In this document: in pieces, positions 22,816 through 35,000 of the stretch
Position numbering within the stretch: the stretch's first letter is position 1
Layout of the letters: each line of letters opens with the position of its first letter
Source: Megalobrama amblycephala
Lineage: Eukaryota > Chordata > Actinopteri > Cypriniformes > Xenocyprididae
Length of the DNA: 64,000 nt
NCBI RefSeq assembly: GCF_018812025.1
Contig: NC_063050.1
Span: 58,354,147 to 58,418,146 of the forward strand
Direction of reading: 5' to 3'
The notes under the pieces: model-generated
What the model was told of the DNA's origin: nothing
The model's database searches: none
What the model saw: only the letters and a program-made list of their open reading frames with translations
Position numbers and translations under genes: made by a program

Positions 22816-23652
22816 ACACATTCTTTATATGTTATTATTACCAGAGTTTGCAATTTAGAATGTGTAATTAAACGTCAGACACAAGACTGAAATGTCCCTT
22901 AAGAAAAAAAAAAGTTTCTTTTCACCAAGTCAGAATATGGATGACTGCTTTTTATATATAGTGACATGACATACAGCGCGCGCCTCCACAAATGGAGTGC
23001 GCGCGCGCCCACAGTATGTTGATAAGAGTGTAAAGTTAATTTTTCTGAGAGAAGAATTTATTTTTCCGAGGTTACAACGAATAAATGGCTTTTATAAAAA
23101 TGTATAAAGTTAACTTTGGAAAGACGCAAAACCTTTTTTATTGTTATGTTTACATTAGTGCTGGTAGCCGTTAGAGTTGCCACGGCAACCGGGAAAACAT
23201 TCAAGCTGCTGGAGAGGACAGCGTCGACGTTTCTCGCCGATTTTATAGCAATAAAGTTCAACAACTGCGTCAGATTGGTTAAGTAACATTACCCACAGTC
23301 TACTTTAAGTACTTTTGTTAATATTTTTACCTCTGTGATTATATGGTATCTTTCCTTGATCGTCTGAAATATATGTTAGCAAAATGTTACGCTAGCATAG
23401 CATATGTTTTTAATGATACTGCGTGTAAAACGTCTTGAATGCTTTTATTTTATGTTTCACTGTAGGCTATATGTTTTTATTTATAGTTTGAGTGTATTTA
23501 TTATTTTTATTTGGAGTTTTGTTCATGTTCTTTTCAAAATAAATGAATTGAATTCATTTTGAGTCTGCATTCATCATTCACAGCTAGGGTTGCCACCATA
23601 GACTGTAAAAAAATATGGACGTAGCGTCCGTGACGTCACCCATAGAGTTCTG

Positions 23653-23760
23653 GGGTGCGTTTCCCGAAAGCATCGTTGGTGAACCATGGTCGTAAGTCCC
23701 ATTGAACTCTATTGGTAACGACGGAACTTGCGACCATAGTTCGCTTTGGGAAACGCACCC
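23653..23760. mobile_element. 108-bp MITE with gggtgcgtttccc ends
   Basis: GGGTGCGTTTCCC at the left and GGGAAACGCACCC at the right are perfect inverted ends. tg flanks both sides (23651-23652, 23761-23762). The interior is itself nearly palindromic around attgaactctattgg. Confidence 0.85.
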
Positions 23761-24588
23761 TGAACAGCAGTTTTGAAGCGAAAATGAGGCCGCGGCCATC
23801 TTAGCTGCGCGTCACCGCACGTCACTCCCGGATAACTGAAAATGGGCAAAGAGGCGGGGAGGTGGTTTTAGCTGATATGACTGGTTGCTGAAACCACGCC
23901 CGCCTAGCTCGACGTGACCATGTTAGCAGCAAAGGAGCTATCTATCTATCTTAGATACGATCTAAATTATTAATGAAGATAAGTTTTATCATCAGAACGT
24001 TCTAAAGGTTTACTGTCAATCTACGGTGTTTTTTAAGATATAGATCCTCCAACACCAGTGGTGTTGGTTGTGCAAATAACAACATGGAAAATCAAATGGG
24101 ACTTCATACCTTTATAATGAAATAGAGATCGCGAGATGAATCCAATCCGTGGCACTTGGGTAAAATATGAGTGTCCATTGCAAAACAAAAAAACATGTCA
24201 CATTTCTTCTGAATGATCTGCTCTCTGTCATCGTTCTTCAAGAAAGGATGCAATCTGAGCAGCGTTTATGTTGTAAAACTGTATACGATCGTATCTAACA
24301 AACAAATGAGCCTGTGTCCAAAGTATTTTTTTTTTTTCAAAATAGTGCAGCAGTTTTAGTTATAATATCCAAGCAGTGCTGTCAGAGTTGTATATCCTCC
24401 TGGTATTGTCATTGTAGTAAATCTCACAAACAAAACTTTCAGCCAATGCCACGATCCAACAACGTGTGTTCTGTACTCTCTTCCGCATGCATGCACATCT
24501 ACACAGACACACATCAGTCTCGAATGTTATGCAGCAAGCCATATTTTATAATTGTATAAAATAATCGAGCACAAATACGGCTGAGATG

Positions 24589-25213
24589 CAGGCCCGGCTC
24601 CAGATATGAGATGAAAGGTGGGCCAAATGATATTCCAGGTGGGCCGGTCGGATTGGTGGGGGGCTTTAATGCTTTAATCTCACATGTCTATTGATATAGA
24701 TAAGGAAATTGTTAGGGTTGTTTGTTATTGTTATTGTTATAAACTATTATACTATTTTGAAAAATCACATTACAAAATATAATGTGAGATAACACAATTA
24801 ATATTTGCAACATTTATTATTTAAATTTTTTTGCACGAGCTGTTTATACTGTACGAAATTAGAACGTTTGTCCAATACCTCCTCTAGGGGGGTCCGGGGG
24901 CATGCACCCCCGTAAGAAAATTTTGTACATTTTAAGGTTAAATGCATCAATCTGGTGCACTTTGGAAGCTCAAAATTAAGAGCTTCAACCCATGTACAGT
25001 GTGCAAATTGACCAAAGAAACAACATTGACTTGTACCTGGACATTAAAGAGGGTTCAAACATATTTTTAGTTGTGATATAAAGTCTACATCGTTTTAGGT
25101 GTTTTAGGATGCCAAACAATTATAACAATAAAATAATAATATAATAATGTTTTAGGCCTATATAATTATACATATGACAGTAATATCCATATAGGCTATT
25201 GTAACAAATGCAA

Positions 25214-25282
<69 letters not shown>

Positions 25283-25975
25283 TTAGGCTACTTTACACAA
25301 CGTATAGGAAAATTAAAATACTAGTTTGTAGCCAATTTCTAATCCTTGACCTTAAATTTTGATCACCAAATCGCCAGCTGATTGTGTGAGCAAAGTGCGC
25401 ACTTCTCTTTAAAACACGCAGCACAAACAGACTAAATATATACTTAATCACTGTATATATTTTGGTGCTTTATTAAGGCACAAAGCCATTACGGTTTCGA
25501 TTTTAGTTAATTGGCAAAATACAATGTAGAGACCATTTATGTTTTAAATTTTCGGTTCATTATGAAACGGTGGCGGCGCACAGGGTCATTAATGGGAAAC
25601 ACTGAATGAACGAATGCTAAAGTTGTCGTATCAGTTGTTATCATAACAAAAACGCTTCAACCGGACCGAACGAGAGTCTCGAGGCCTGCCGCTGCGCTGA
25701 GTGAGTGACAGGAGGCTGCGATGTGCGTGAACTCGCTGTCATATGGATACTGTAGAGAAGCGGTATTGAACGGTTTAACATATTTTAGAGACATGTTTAG
25801 AAAAAATATATATTTTAGCAGCACTACTAAGGGGGAGGTTGCAGCTTGGTCTGGAGCTGAATTGAATATCACACTAATTTTGTGATTGGCTGTTATGTGG
25901 TGTGGGGCCAGGGTGGGCCAAGCCTCTGATTGGGTGGGCCAGGCCCACCCTGGCCCCCCCGTGGAGCCGGGCCTG
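24589..25975. mobile_element. Non-autonomous hAT element, 1387 bp
   Basis: Inverted ends CAGGCCCGGCTCC / GGAGCCGGGCCTG, with the 8-bp duplication ctgagatg at 24581-24588 and 25976-25983. An 8-bp duplication and a CAGG start identify the hAT superfamily. No transposase frame; a long (TA)n lies inside. Confidence 0.92.
25217..25279. repeat. (TA)n microsatellite
   Basis: Uninterrupted ta dinucleotides of about 63 bases within the hAT element. Confidence 0.95.
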
Positions 25976-27717
25976 CTGAGATGCCAAATTCGGCGGCAGC
26001 TGAGGTAACATGACGGCTCACAGACAGCAGCGCAATCTACCTGTCACTCAAGTGACCACGCCCTTAATTATGCAGAACTTTCAGGCTTAATATAATTTAA
26101 ACGGATAAGTTATAAAAAAATTCACCCCCCTCAGAGTTGTCATGAAGGGCAAAAATAGCAGTATAGACCAAAACCACAATTTGAACCAACTTGTAAACAT
26201 GTTTTTTTCTGCTATAAACTTGGCCAATTTAACATGGGACTCTATGAGATTATGCTCTCTTTTGGAGCCTGTCCCTAGCGGCCAGTCGATGAATCGCAGT
26301 TTAAGTTACTTCCGTATTGGCTTCAGAGAGAAAGGGGGAGGTTGCCGCTTGGTGAAGACACGTCCTAATTCTGCCCCTGATTGGGTAATACTCGCTGCCA
26401 TCATGGTTTGATTGGTTTGTTTCAGGTTCACGGGCCGTGAATCACGGCCAATCAGAGTCAGAGGAGGGCGGGACGCCGCCTCGCCGGTTCTCTCCTGAGG
26501 CAGATAGTGTAGTGTTTTATTTTTTTATCACTTCAAGTTTTTGATTGATAACGTTAGATTTCATATGCTGCCTATTAAGAAATAATGGTAATAATGTACA
26601 TTAATCATGTTATGGTAGGATTTGTTTATTAAGGTTAAGTTGTACAGTCAGACACATAAGCATTACTTTAATAAGAGATATATATTTAATGCATATTTAA
26701 TCAAAATATAGTACCTAAGTGAATAAAATAAACAACTATTTGTTATGCTTAACCAATTTAAATAATTGCATCATTCAATACTATAGAATTAACAATAGAC
26801 CATATAAAAATGGAATAAATAAATACATAAATATATTTACTTACCAATAATAAAAATGTTGTTAAGTGTTTTACTTAAATAAGAAATGTTTGTAGATATT
26901 ATGTCATTTTCAGTTATTTAGGTGTGGTTTCACTGTTTGGATGATGTTACTGCAAACAATGACAAATATTTTAGCCAAAATCTTTGTTCACAACAAATGA
27001 CAATTTACAATTTGTTTAATTTATAATTACTAAGTTATGGATCTGTTAATTTAATAAGTTAATAAAATATGGTTCACATCTCACAAGTTCCTCCAAAAGC
27101 TTATTTTTTGTGGTCTCAGTCACACTTTGTTGGCCTATGTTTATTATTGTCATAGCTGTGTATTCAATATGACCACTTAAGTTGTCATAGTGAGACTGCA
27201 TCTGTTCACACTGATTTCAATAGCAGATATCTTATTATAATGTCCATTGGTATCAATCTTAATATTTTTATGAAAATATGTTTTAAGTTATGATATACCA
27301 CCACTGGCACGCCATCGGGACTGTGGTCATCGTGGCCCCGAGGGGTGTGGCCCCCGCTGCGGCTGGCGTCCCTTATTTTTCTGTTTTGAAGGTGGCAACC
27401 CTATTCACAGCTGTTGGAATAGCCTTTAAATTAGTTTGGGCAAATGAGGACATAAATTAGGTTAAACTACTGCATGTCCGCCCATAGAAAAATAAAATAA
27501 ATATAAAAATTACCAACTGATTACCAACACACAACTATAATACACAACGTTTCCACGACGTCGCAGTTACTCACTGGCAACGTCACAAAGTTACGTTGTG
27601 GCGACGTACTGTATAAGCACCTTTCACTTTTCCGGTTGCCACGTCGCCACAACGAAAGTTTGGTCACCAAATTACGTTGCAGTTACGTAACAGTCACATA
27701 TTTTGGTTAGCTGGGGC

Positions 27718-28139
27718 ATCTCATACAGGTACGCGCAAATGATCAATAGTGTAATTTCAGACTTTAGAGTGCTCGTCCACATTCAGGGTACATGTAATAT
27801 GTATTATATTTAGCTAGCTAGTGTTATGTCGTATGCTTAACATTTGGAACGACCCAATAAATTTGTTGAGCATCTATTTAAGACAGGTTACAGGTTATCC
27901 TAACTTTACTTTACGTTGATTTTTAAGAACATTATTTTCGGGAATATGAATACTTCTTAAATTTGATCTTAAGAACAATCTTAAGAAAAAAGATAAGAAC
28001 ATTCTTAAGAAAAGTTTTTGAGAATACAAAATATTCTTATCTTTTTCTTAAGTTCAAGAAGAAATTAGCAGTTAAGAAGAATTTTATTCTTAAGAATGTT
28101 TCGTGAATCCGTCCCCAGGCCTTTCAAACCTGCAGTAAA
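27718..28139. repeat. Noncoding stretch with cttaag-rich palindromic MITE remnant
   Basis: Between about 27925 and 28120, clustered direct and inverted cttaag(aa) motifs end in gtgaatccgtcccc. This resembles one end of a fish MITE. The rest shows nothing I can name. Confidence 0.45.
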
Positions 28140-29011
28140 ATAATGATATAATTAAATTATTTATAATTAAATCATATCATAATTTTGATTATAAATAATG
28201 ATATTCCCTCATGAACATCATTATCAGTGTGATATATCATATTTGTCCTGTAATGTTAATGATATGCACAAAAATAACTTGTTATTCCAATTAAATATTT
28301 TTAAATAGCATTTATGTTTCTGTATTGTGTTATATTTTCTTAGAAAGTGTTTGTTGTAAGCCATGATTGATGTTTAGCTTATTCAAATTTGTTTTTGTAC
28401 GTTTTTTTTACTATGGAAAGAATGTCGAAAGTATGTAAAATTCATAACTGTAGAATATGAATCGTTAAAACATTCAAACAAAGCTTTGCCAAGTCATCAA
28501 GTTTTTAATTAATTAATGTATATATTGTATTTATTTTATTTTATTTCTTTATGTGCATTTCTACACTACTTTAAATTAAGCTTCAATTACCTATTTTTTT
28601 TAACCTTATCTTAAACATTTTTTTTTTTTTTTTACCTTGACTGACTCTGAGAGTGAGAGTGAAAAGAGTCGATGCAAACAGCAGATGGCAGTAATGCTTT
28701 ACTAAAGTTTCAGATCCAGTGTGAAGAAGAACAGGAGGAAAAGGAAAAGAAAGAATGCAGAAAGAAGAAGCAGGAAGAAGAAGCATATTATGTATTTAAG
28801 TATTTGTTTCTCCTCAGTCTTTCAGGTTTTGGAAGCATAAACTCTCTCTCTCTTCTTCAGCAGTATTTCAGTCGTCATGTAACTTCATTATTCAGTCACT
28901 GTTAAACTTCTCCGTTTGTCTTCAGCAGGTTTTGTTTATAAATGTCGTCAGTCGGATGGGTGTGGCTCAGTATTAATAGAGAAATCAGATTTAGTTGGAA
29001 TCTACAACAAT
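28140..29011 (+). promoter_or_regulatory. 5' flank of Ig gene 1, duplicated upstream of gene 2
   Basis: This tract aligns with 60990-61701 upstream of gene 2. Shared blocks include cattcaaacaaagctttgcc, taccttgactgactctgag and gcagatggcagtaatgcttt. The promoter should lie here, but I cannot point to a certain TATA box or start site. Gene 1 has an extra purine-rich insertion (28735-28800). The 5' UTR probably includes tcagtcggatgggtgtggct, which is conserved in both copies. Confidence 0.5.
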
Positions 29012-29057
29012 ATGAAGAACTATTCAGAAATCTCCCTGTTTTTATTAATAATCTGTG
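29012..29057 (+). CDS. Gene 1 exon 1: signal peptide
   Basis: ATG at 29012 followed by 15 codons ending in the hydrophobic run ISLFLLIIC, then donor gtaagt at 29058, phase 1. The paralogous exon at 61702-61747 has the same length and layout. Confidence 0.8.
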
Positions 29058-32000
29058 GTAAGTGTGTGATTTCTGTTGACTTTGAGCACTTAGCATTAGC
29101 TGTTCTTCATTAGCATATCATGAAATTGTTCAAGTTCTCCACTTTTGCAATTGCTGTTTTGTTTACTTAAAGTTTTTTAAAGACACAGACGCTTTTTAAG
29201 CACATGTAACAGCACATTCAGTACAAACACCTTCATTCAAAGCAGCATTTTAAAATCTGACAGACAGTCGGAGCAGTTGTTCACTTGTTCACTCATTCTG
29301 TAACTGCTGTATAGAGCATGTCAGTTTAGTGACTATATCAGCAAGAGTCAACAACAACTGGAGAAATAGTGGTAACACTTTAATTGAAGGGGTGTGCATA
29401 AGACTGACATGACATCTTCATAATCATGACATGACACATGTCATGAATATGAAGGAGGTTTTATGAATGTTTATGACAACTGTCATTAAGTGTCATTTGC
29501 TCAATTATGTCATTTTTAATGCAAAGATGACATTGAGATGTCCGAGTTATGACAACTTGACATAAACCAACACATCATAACCTGTCAGTGTCTTTGTCAT
29601 GACAACTTGACATTACCAAGACAACATAACCTGTCATAAACATGACATAGCAGAGTAATTATCAAACTTAAACTATTTTGGTTTTTAACATTAACATTAC
29701 ATTACATTATTTTGGTAACACTTCAGTATAGGGAACACATATATAAACTATTAACTATGACTTTTCCCTCAATAAACTCCTAATTTACTGCTTCTAAATA
29801 TAGTTAATTGTTAAGTTTATGTATTGGGTAAGATTAAGAATCTAGAATAAGATCATGCAGAATAAGGCATTAATATGTGCTTATTAAATACTAATAAATA
29901 GTCAATATTCTAGTAATATGCATGCTAATAGTAATAAGCAACTAGTTAAAAGACCCTAAAATAAAGTGATACTGTAAGGCCCGCCCAATCTGCCCAATGG
30001 CGGTTTCCCACAGGACGGGGAAGGTTTCTTGTGCGTTCCGTCTTTTCAGCGTGGCAAAGTAGTTTAATTCCAAATAATCTTTTATCTGACTCCATGTTAT
30101 TATGACCTCAAATTTAGTTTAAAATGTCAATTGATTATTGGTCATTTGTATAATAATTTAGCTTTACATTTGAATATTCTATTTAACTCTTTACTCTTAT
30201 TGTACTTGTTCATTCGGTTCTCAGTGTCGCACAGGGTCCTCGCACTGGCCATTCATTAATATGCGGGCCCACGATCACAAACTCGCCAGTCTTGGTCACT
30301 AGACAGAGGTAATTGACTATACTAATAGAGTGCCACTCTCATGCTTGCTTTCTCTAAAAGTATTTGGTTTAGTCCCCCATAGAACTGTATACACTTGAAT
30401 TAAAGTAACACTAACTCTAGTCAGAGGTCACAACCACTATTTACAGGGAAGTCGACCAATATTACTTCTCTTATAGCAGCTTTGGTTTGGTTATGCCATG
30501 GTTTTACCATGTACACTTAGCTAGAGTAACGTTACAATAAACCAGGGGTCATCAACTATATTTGTCCAAGGGCCAGAATTTTTCACTGCAGACACTGTAA
30601 GGGCCAGATACTCGTAATATAAAATAAAATTCGAATTGTATCCTAATACTGTATGTTATTATTTGATATACTAATTCTAATTCCAAATTTATGTTATTTT
30701 TTACATATTACCTGTACTGCAGCAAGCCACCAGGGGGCGATAGCGATATTTTAGGCTTCATATTTGTGAGGCTTTCAAGCTGTCCATCACTGTCACGCAA
30801 TTGTGCGCAAATCCCAGGCAAGGAAAATTTTGACATTTGTGAAAAAATGAGCACGTGAAACAATAAAAGATGTTCAATGAGAGAACGCGTTTATCGTCAT
30901 TCTTGACTGAAGGCAGGCTATGGCACAAGCTACTTTTCAGAAGGCTTTTTGTTTCGTTAGATTAAAAATAAAAAACGGTTCTCATTCCCCCTTGAATAAG
31001 GCCGGCGACACACTGGCTGCGTGAGCGACTCAGCTGCGTGGCGTGTCCGTTTTTATTTCGGCTCCCATATTTAACAGGTTGGAGTTTGCACACTGAGACA
31101 CGCGTCTCAGGCGCGCTCGAGCCACGCAGAAAACGCGTGCATGCTAGAAATAGAACCGACTCGTGTTCCAGCAACGGGAGTGTTCTCTGGCGAGAGCGCA
31201 GAACAGCGGAGTTTGTGCATGTCTGAGCTTGTGTTTTGTTGCTTTGACATTGTGGAAAATAGAATAATAGACAAAATGTATTAGCATTTTTACCCGTTAT
31301 TATCAATCTAAATTAATCTCGTTTTTAATTTAACTTAATTTCGTTTTTCTTTGTTTAAATTTCTGTGTCAATTTGTTAGTCAGACAATTATTAGACTACC
31401 TTAAAAGTATTGCTTAATTTAACAGACCTGTGTGTGTGCGTTTTATATCACTAGTGCAGTGTCCGTTCTCGGAGCATAAGCCCTGCCCGCGTGAGGTTCG
31501 CCGCTTCTCGCTCGCGCTGCTCTAACTGTAGTTTACTAAAAGTTTATTAATTCTGAATGTGTCGCGTCTCGCGTGTCCATCTATATTGCACCAAATGCGA
31601 CACTGCACTCCCCTGTGAAGTCGATTGGATGAACGGTTCTCGAAATAATAAAAATGCAAACGGATATACAGACACAGATTCCTGCCTTTATTAGAGAGAA
31701 AAATATGTTCAGCCCCTCTCTCCGAAGCTTCGAATAGTCGATGTTCATCAAAAAATGGTATTCGGACCAGCCCTAAACTTTTTCCTCTTACAAGGCTATT
31801 CCTGAATTCAGTATTATTCTGGGGGCCGGATGGAAATCTCTGGCGGGCCGGATTTGGCCCGCGGGCCGCCAGTTGACGTTGCATGCAATAAACAGAGGTA
31901 AGGCTCACCCTATTTAGGTTGGTCGATCAACATTTGTTGCCTAAACGGAAATTCCCTTTTTAGCCTTTACAGTCTAAGTACACTTGAACTAATGCCAAGC

Positions 32001-35000
32001 GTTAGTCGGAGCTCTAAAATCACAGTTGGTGTGCCCTATGCTCCACTCAACTGGACTTTAGTCCGTTACTAACCTGACGCAGATTTGCGGTAACAATGGA
32101 TACATCGTAATCTACTAAAGTCAATAATTTCAGAGTAAATCAGAATAAAGTCAAATGTGACAATTTATTAGTCAGGTAAATGTATCATGCCAATTACATA
32201 ATCAATTCAAAGATGATCAGTACAAAACATCAAATGCTCAGAAATAGAGTAAGATGCATACCTGACATACATATTGCTGAGTGTCCAGACACTCAGCAAT
32301 ATGGGCTCCATCTGAATACAGAGGCGCCCCGAGCCTTTTGCAACATTTCTTTAAATACTCAGACCAACCAAAACATCCCCCGATGTGGGGCATGAACTAA
32401 CAATCAGAATTTGCATTGACTAGGGTCACAGACCTCAGGGGTTCGCACCTTGCTGTGGAACAGGAGGTAATTTGGATGAAAGACCCTGGGAAAGGGACAC
32501 ACCCATGGTTGCAACCAAAGTATCCCTAAACTCTTAAAACCATTAATACCTTTGGTTTACTTTCATGTAGACAAGACCATTGTACCAGTTGCACTGAGAC
32601 ATTTCAAATGATACCAAACATGACTGTTAATTCATTTGCATTGACAGAACATTATAATTTGTATATAATCTTTTTAAGTGAACTGAGTGATGGGAAGAAT
32701 GTGTAAAGGGAAGGAAGTGGGGGAGAAGGAGCAAATGCGAAGGAAGGACAGGATGGAAAGAAGCTTTCCTGCAACCTCACGCTGTGGGGTGTGGAGACAA
32801 ATGGCTGTATGCGTTTGTGCTGTCCATATCTCAGGAGATCAAAGTATCTGAAGATCTGTTGATCTTACATTACCATTATTTTATAACAGTGTCATTTTTT
32901 TAAGAAGTTTGAAATGGTCTATTATCTGACCTTCTGTTGGAAGAAACTAAAAAAAAAAAATGAAATTAAAAATATTCATGACGCTGTTATAAAATTATTT
33001 GTCAGAGTATTGTCACTTAACGACATTTTAATGACAAGTTCAATTTGTACCACTGTACTTGAGCTCAAGATACATATTGATGACACTATTATAATGGCCT
33101 CATGACAGCCAATGTCAAAACCAACCACATGACAGTTTAATGTAATGTTAACCCATAAAGCTAAATAATGTCAAGTTGTCATGACAAAGACACTGACAGG
33201 TTATGATGTGTTGGTTTATGTCAAGTTGTCATAACTCGGACATCTCAAACAATGTCATCTGCATTAAAAATGACATAATTGAGCAAATGACACTTAATGA
33301 CAGTTGTCATAAACATGCATAAGACCTCCTTCATATTCATGACACGTGTCATGTCATAATTATGAAGGTGTCATGTCAGTCTTATGCACACCCCTTCAAG
33401 TAAAGTGTTACCGAAATATCATATTCACACATGGAAATATGATCCTAAAATAAGTATTTAAATGTTTTAGAAAACAAAATAAAAACACTGAACCATGTTT
33501 CTCTGTCAAAATATCTATAATGTTTTTGTCTGTTAGCTCTTTTGTCTTGATTCTTGATGTGAGTTTAATCTCTAATTGACTGTTTGTTCTGCAGTGTTTG
33601 GAGATGAGGAAGATGGAGTGAAGAGAGAGTCAGTGAATGAGGGAGATTCTGTCACTCTAGACACTCGTTTAAGAGAGAAATTTAATCATATAAAGTGGAG
33701 GTTTGGAGATTCAGGCTCAATCATTGCTGAATCTGATAGATATGAGCCCTCATATCGTAAAGATGAGCGATTCAGAGACAGACTGAAGCTGAATCATCAG
33801 ACTGGATCTCTGACCATCAACAACATGAGAATCACAGACACTGGAGTTTATGAAATAGAGATCAGTCACGGCACTGGGACCTCAACTGTGACATTCATTG
33901 TTACTGTCCATGGTGAGAATACTTTTTTACTTTTCAGAAATGTAGATATTTTCATATTTGTTTTGTTTTAGGAATTAAACCAGATTCAATGTTCAACAAG
34001 CAAATATTCATTATTTATGGAGCCTTTCCTCATTTTTCAGAAGTAGTTTGGTAAACTTCTATAGTGGTGAATGGATAATATATTGCGTTCCCATTTGCTC
34101 CAATAGCAAAAGAACAAAATCTTGAGCTTCTGTGAAAGTTTTGATGACTTTCCAAAGAGGAAAAACACATTGAGAGCTTGATTATAAAGACTTTCTGTCA
34201 CTCCATTAGAATTCATCACAGTAAAGCTGCTTTAAATCATTTATATTGTATAAATCACTATAAAAATGAATTGATTTGACTAACATAAGATCATATCAGA
34301 TCTCATATTACTTTGACTGTTCTGTATGTGAGTTTATCAGAGTAGATTATGATCAGAGTAATATCTGTACAGTAACATCAGCAGCAGTGTTTATGAGTTT
34401 AATCTCTGATTGATTGTTTGTGTTTGTTCTGCAGTGTTTGGAGCTGATGGAGATGGAGTGAAGAGAGTGTCAGTGATGGAGGGAGATTCTGTCACTCTAG
34501 GCCCTCGTTTAAGAGAGAAATTTAATCTAATACAGTGGAGGCTTGGAGATTCAGAGTCAATCATTGCTGAAATTGATGGAAATAAGATCTCATATACTGA
34601 TGATGAGAGATTCAGAGACAGACTGAAGCTGAATGATCAGACTGGATCTCTGACCATCAACAACATGAGAATCACAGACTCTGGAGTTTATCATCTAGAG
34701 ATCAATTACAACACTGGGACCTCAAATCAGAAATTCAATGTTACTGTCTATGGTGAGGACACTTTTTTACTTTTCAGAATAAATAGTTTTAAATGTGTTT
34801 TTGTTTTATAAATTAAACTGAATTAAACTGAGTTTTAAAGTGCAGCAAATACAGTTATAATGTGTTCATCAGTCTTACAGTGTTGTAGTTTCTCAATATC
34901 ACAGTCATGCTGTTGTTCTGTATATAATCACAACTGTGATTGGGCCGCAGGTGATCACATGACTGATATTCAGAACAACCCATTTTGATTTTATACCACA

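Larger units (their letters stand above)
23586..27402. mobile_element. DNA element with AGGGTTGCCACC inverted ends and 10-bp target duplication
   Basis: AGGGTTGCCACC (23586-23597) and GGTGGCAACCCT (27391-27402) are perfect inverted ends. attcacagct occurs directly outside at 23576-23585 and 27403-27412. A 9-11-bp duplication is more typical of Mutator-like elements than of hAT. The interior includes a ccatagactgtaaaa-type repeat (about 23594-26353) that I associate with cyprinid genomes, itself split by a hAT element. No transposase seen. Confidence 0.85.
22375..27717. mobile_element. Large DNA element with palindromic gccccagctaac ends
   Basis: GCCCCAGCTAAC at 22375-22386 is answered by its exact inverse at 27706-27717. 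The following bases on both sides are rich in acgtaac/gttacgt motifs. No clear target duplication is visible, and no transposase, so it is a non-autonomous or dead copy. It has absorbed at least three later insertions (23586-27402, 24589-25975, 23653-23760). Confidence 0.75.
29371..33412. mobile_element. 4.0 kb DNA element with about 240-bp inverted ends in intron 1
   Basis: ggtaacacttta at 29371 is matched by taaagtgttacc ending at 33412, and the inverted match continues for about 240 bp (29371-29625 versus about 33165-33412) with few changes. gaaatagt (29363-29370) and gaaatatc (33413-33420) are a diverged 8-bp duplication. Gene 2's homologous intron has only gaaatatc (62000-62007), the empty site. 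No transposase; it contains a MITE and a hAT element. Confidence 0.9.

Noticed and set aside
26142..26411. 89-residue plus-strand frame
   Set aside because: Lies in the ccatagactg-type interspersed repeat; no protein features.
28640..28720. gagagtgaaaagagtc and aaagtttcag as interferon-response-like sites in the Ig gene flank
   Set aside because: Only loose matches to GAAANNGAAA, and the sequence is also conserved simply by duplication; not enough to call a site.
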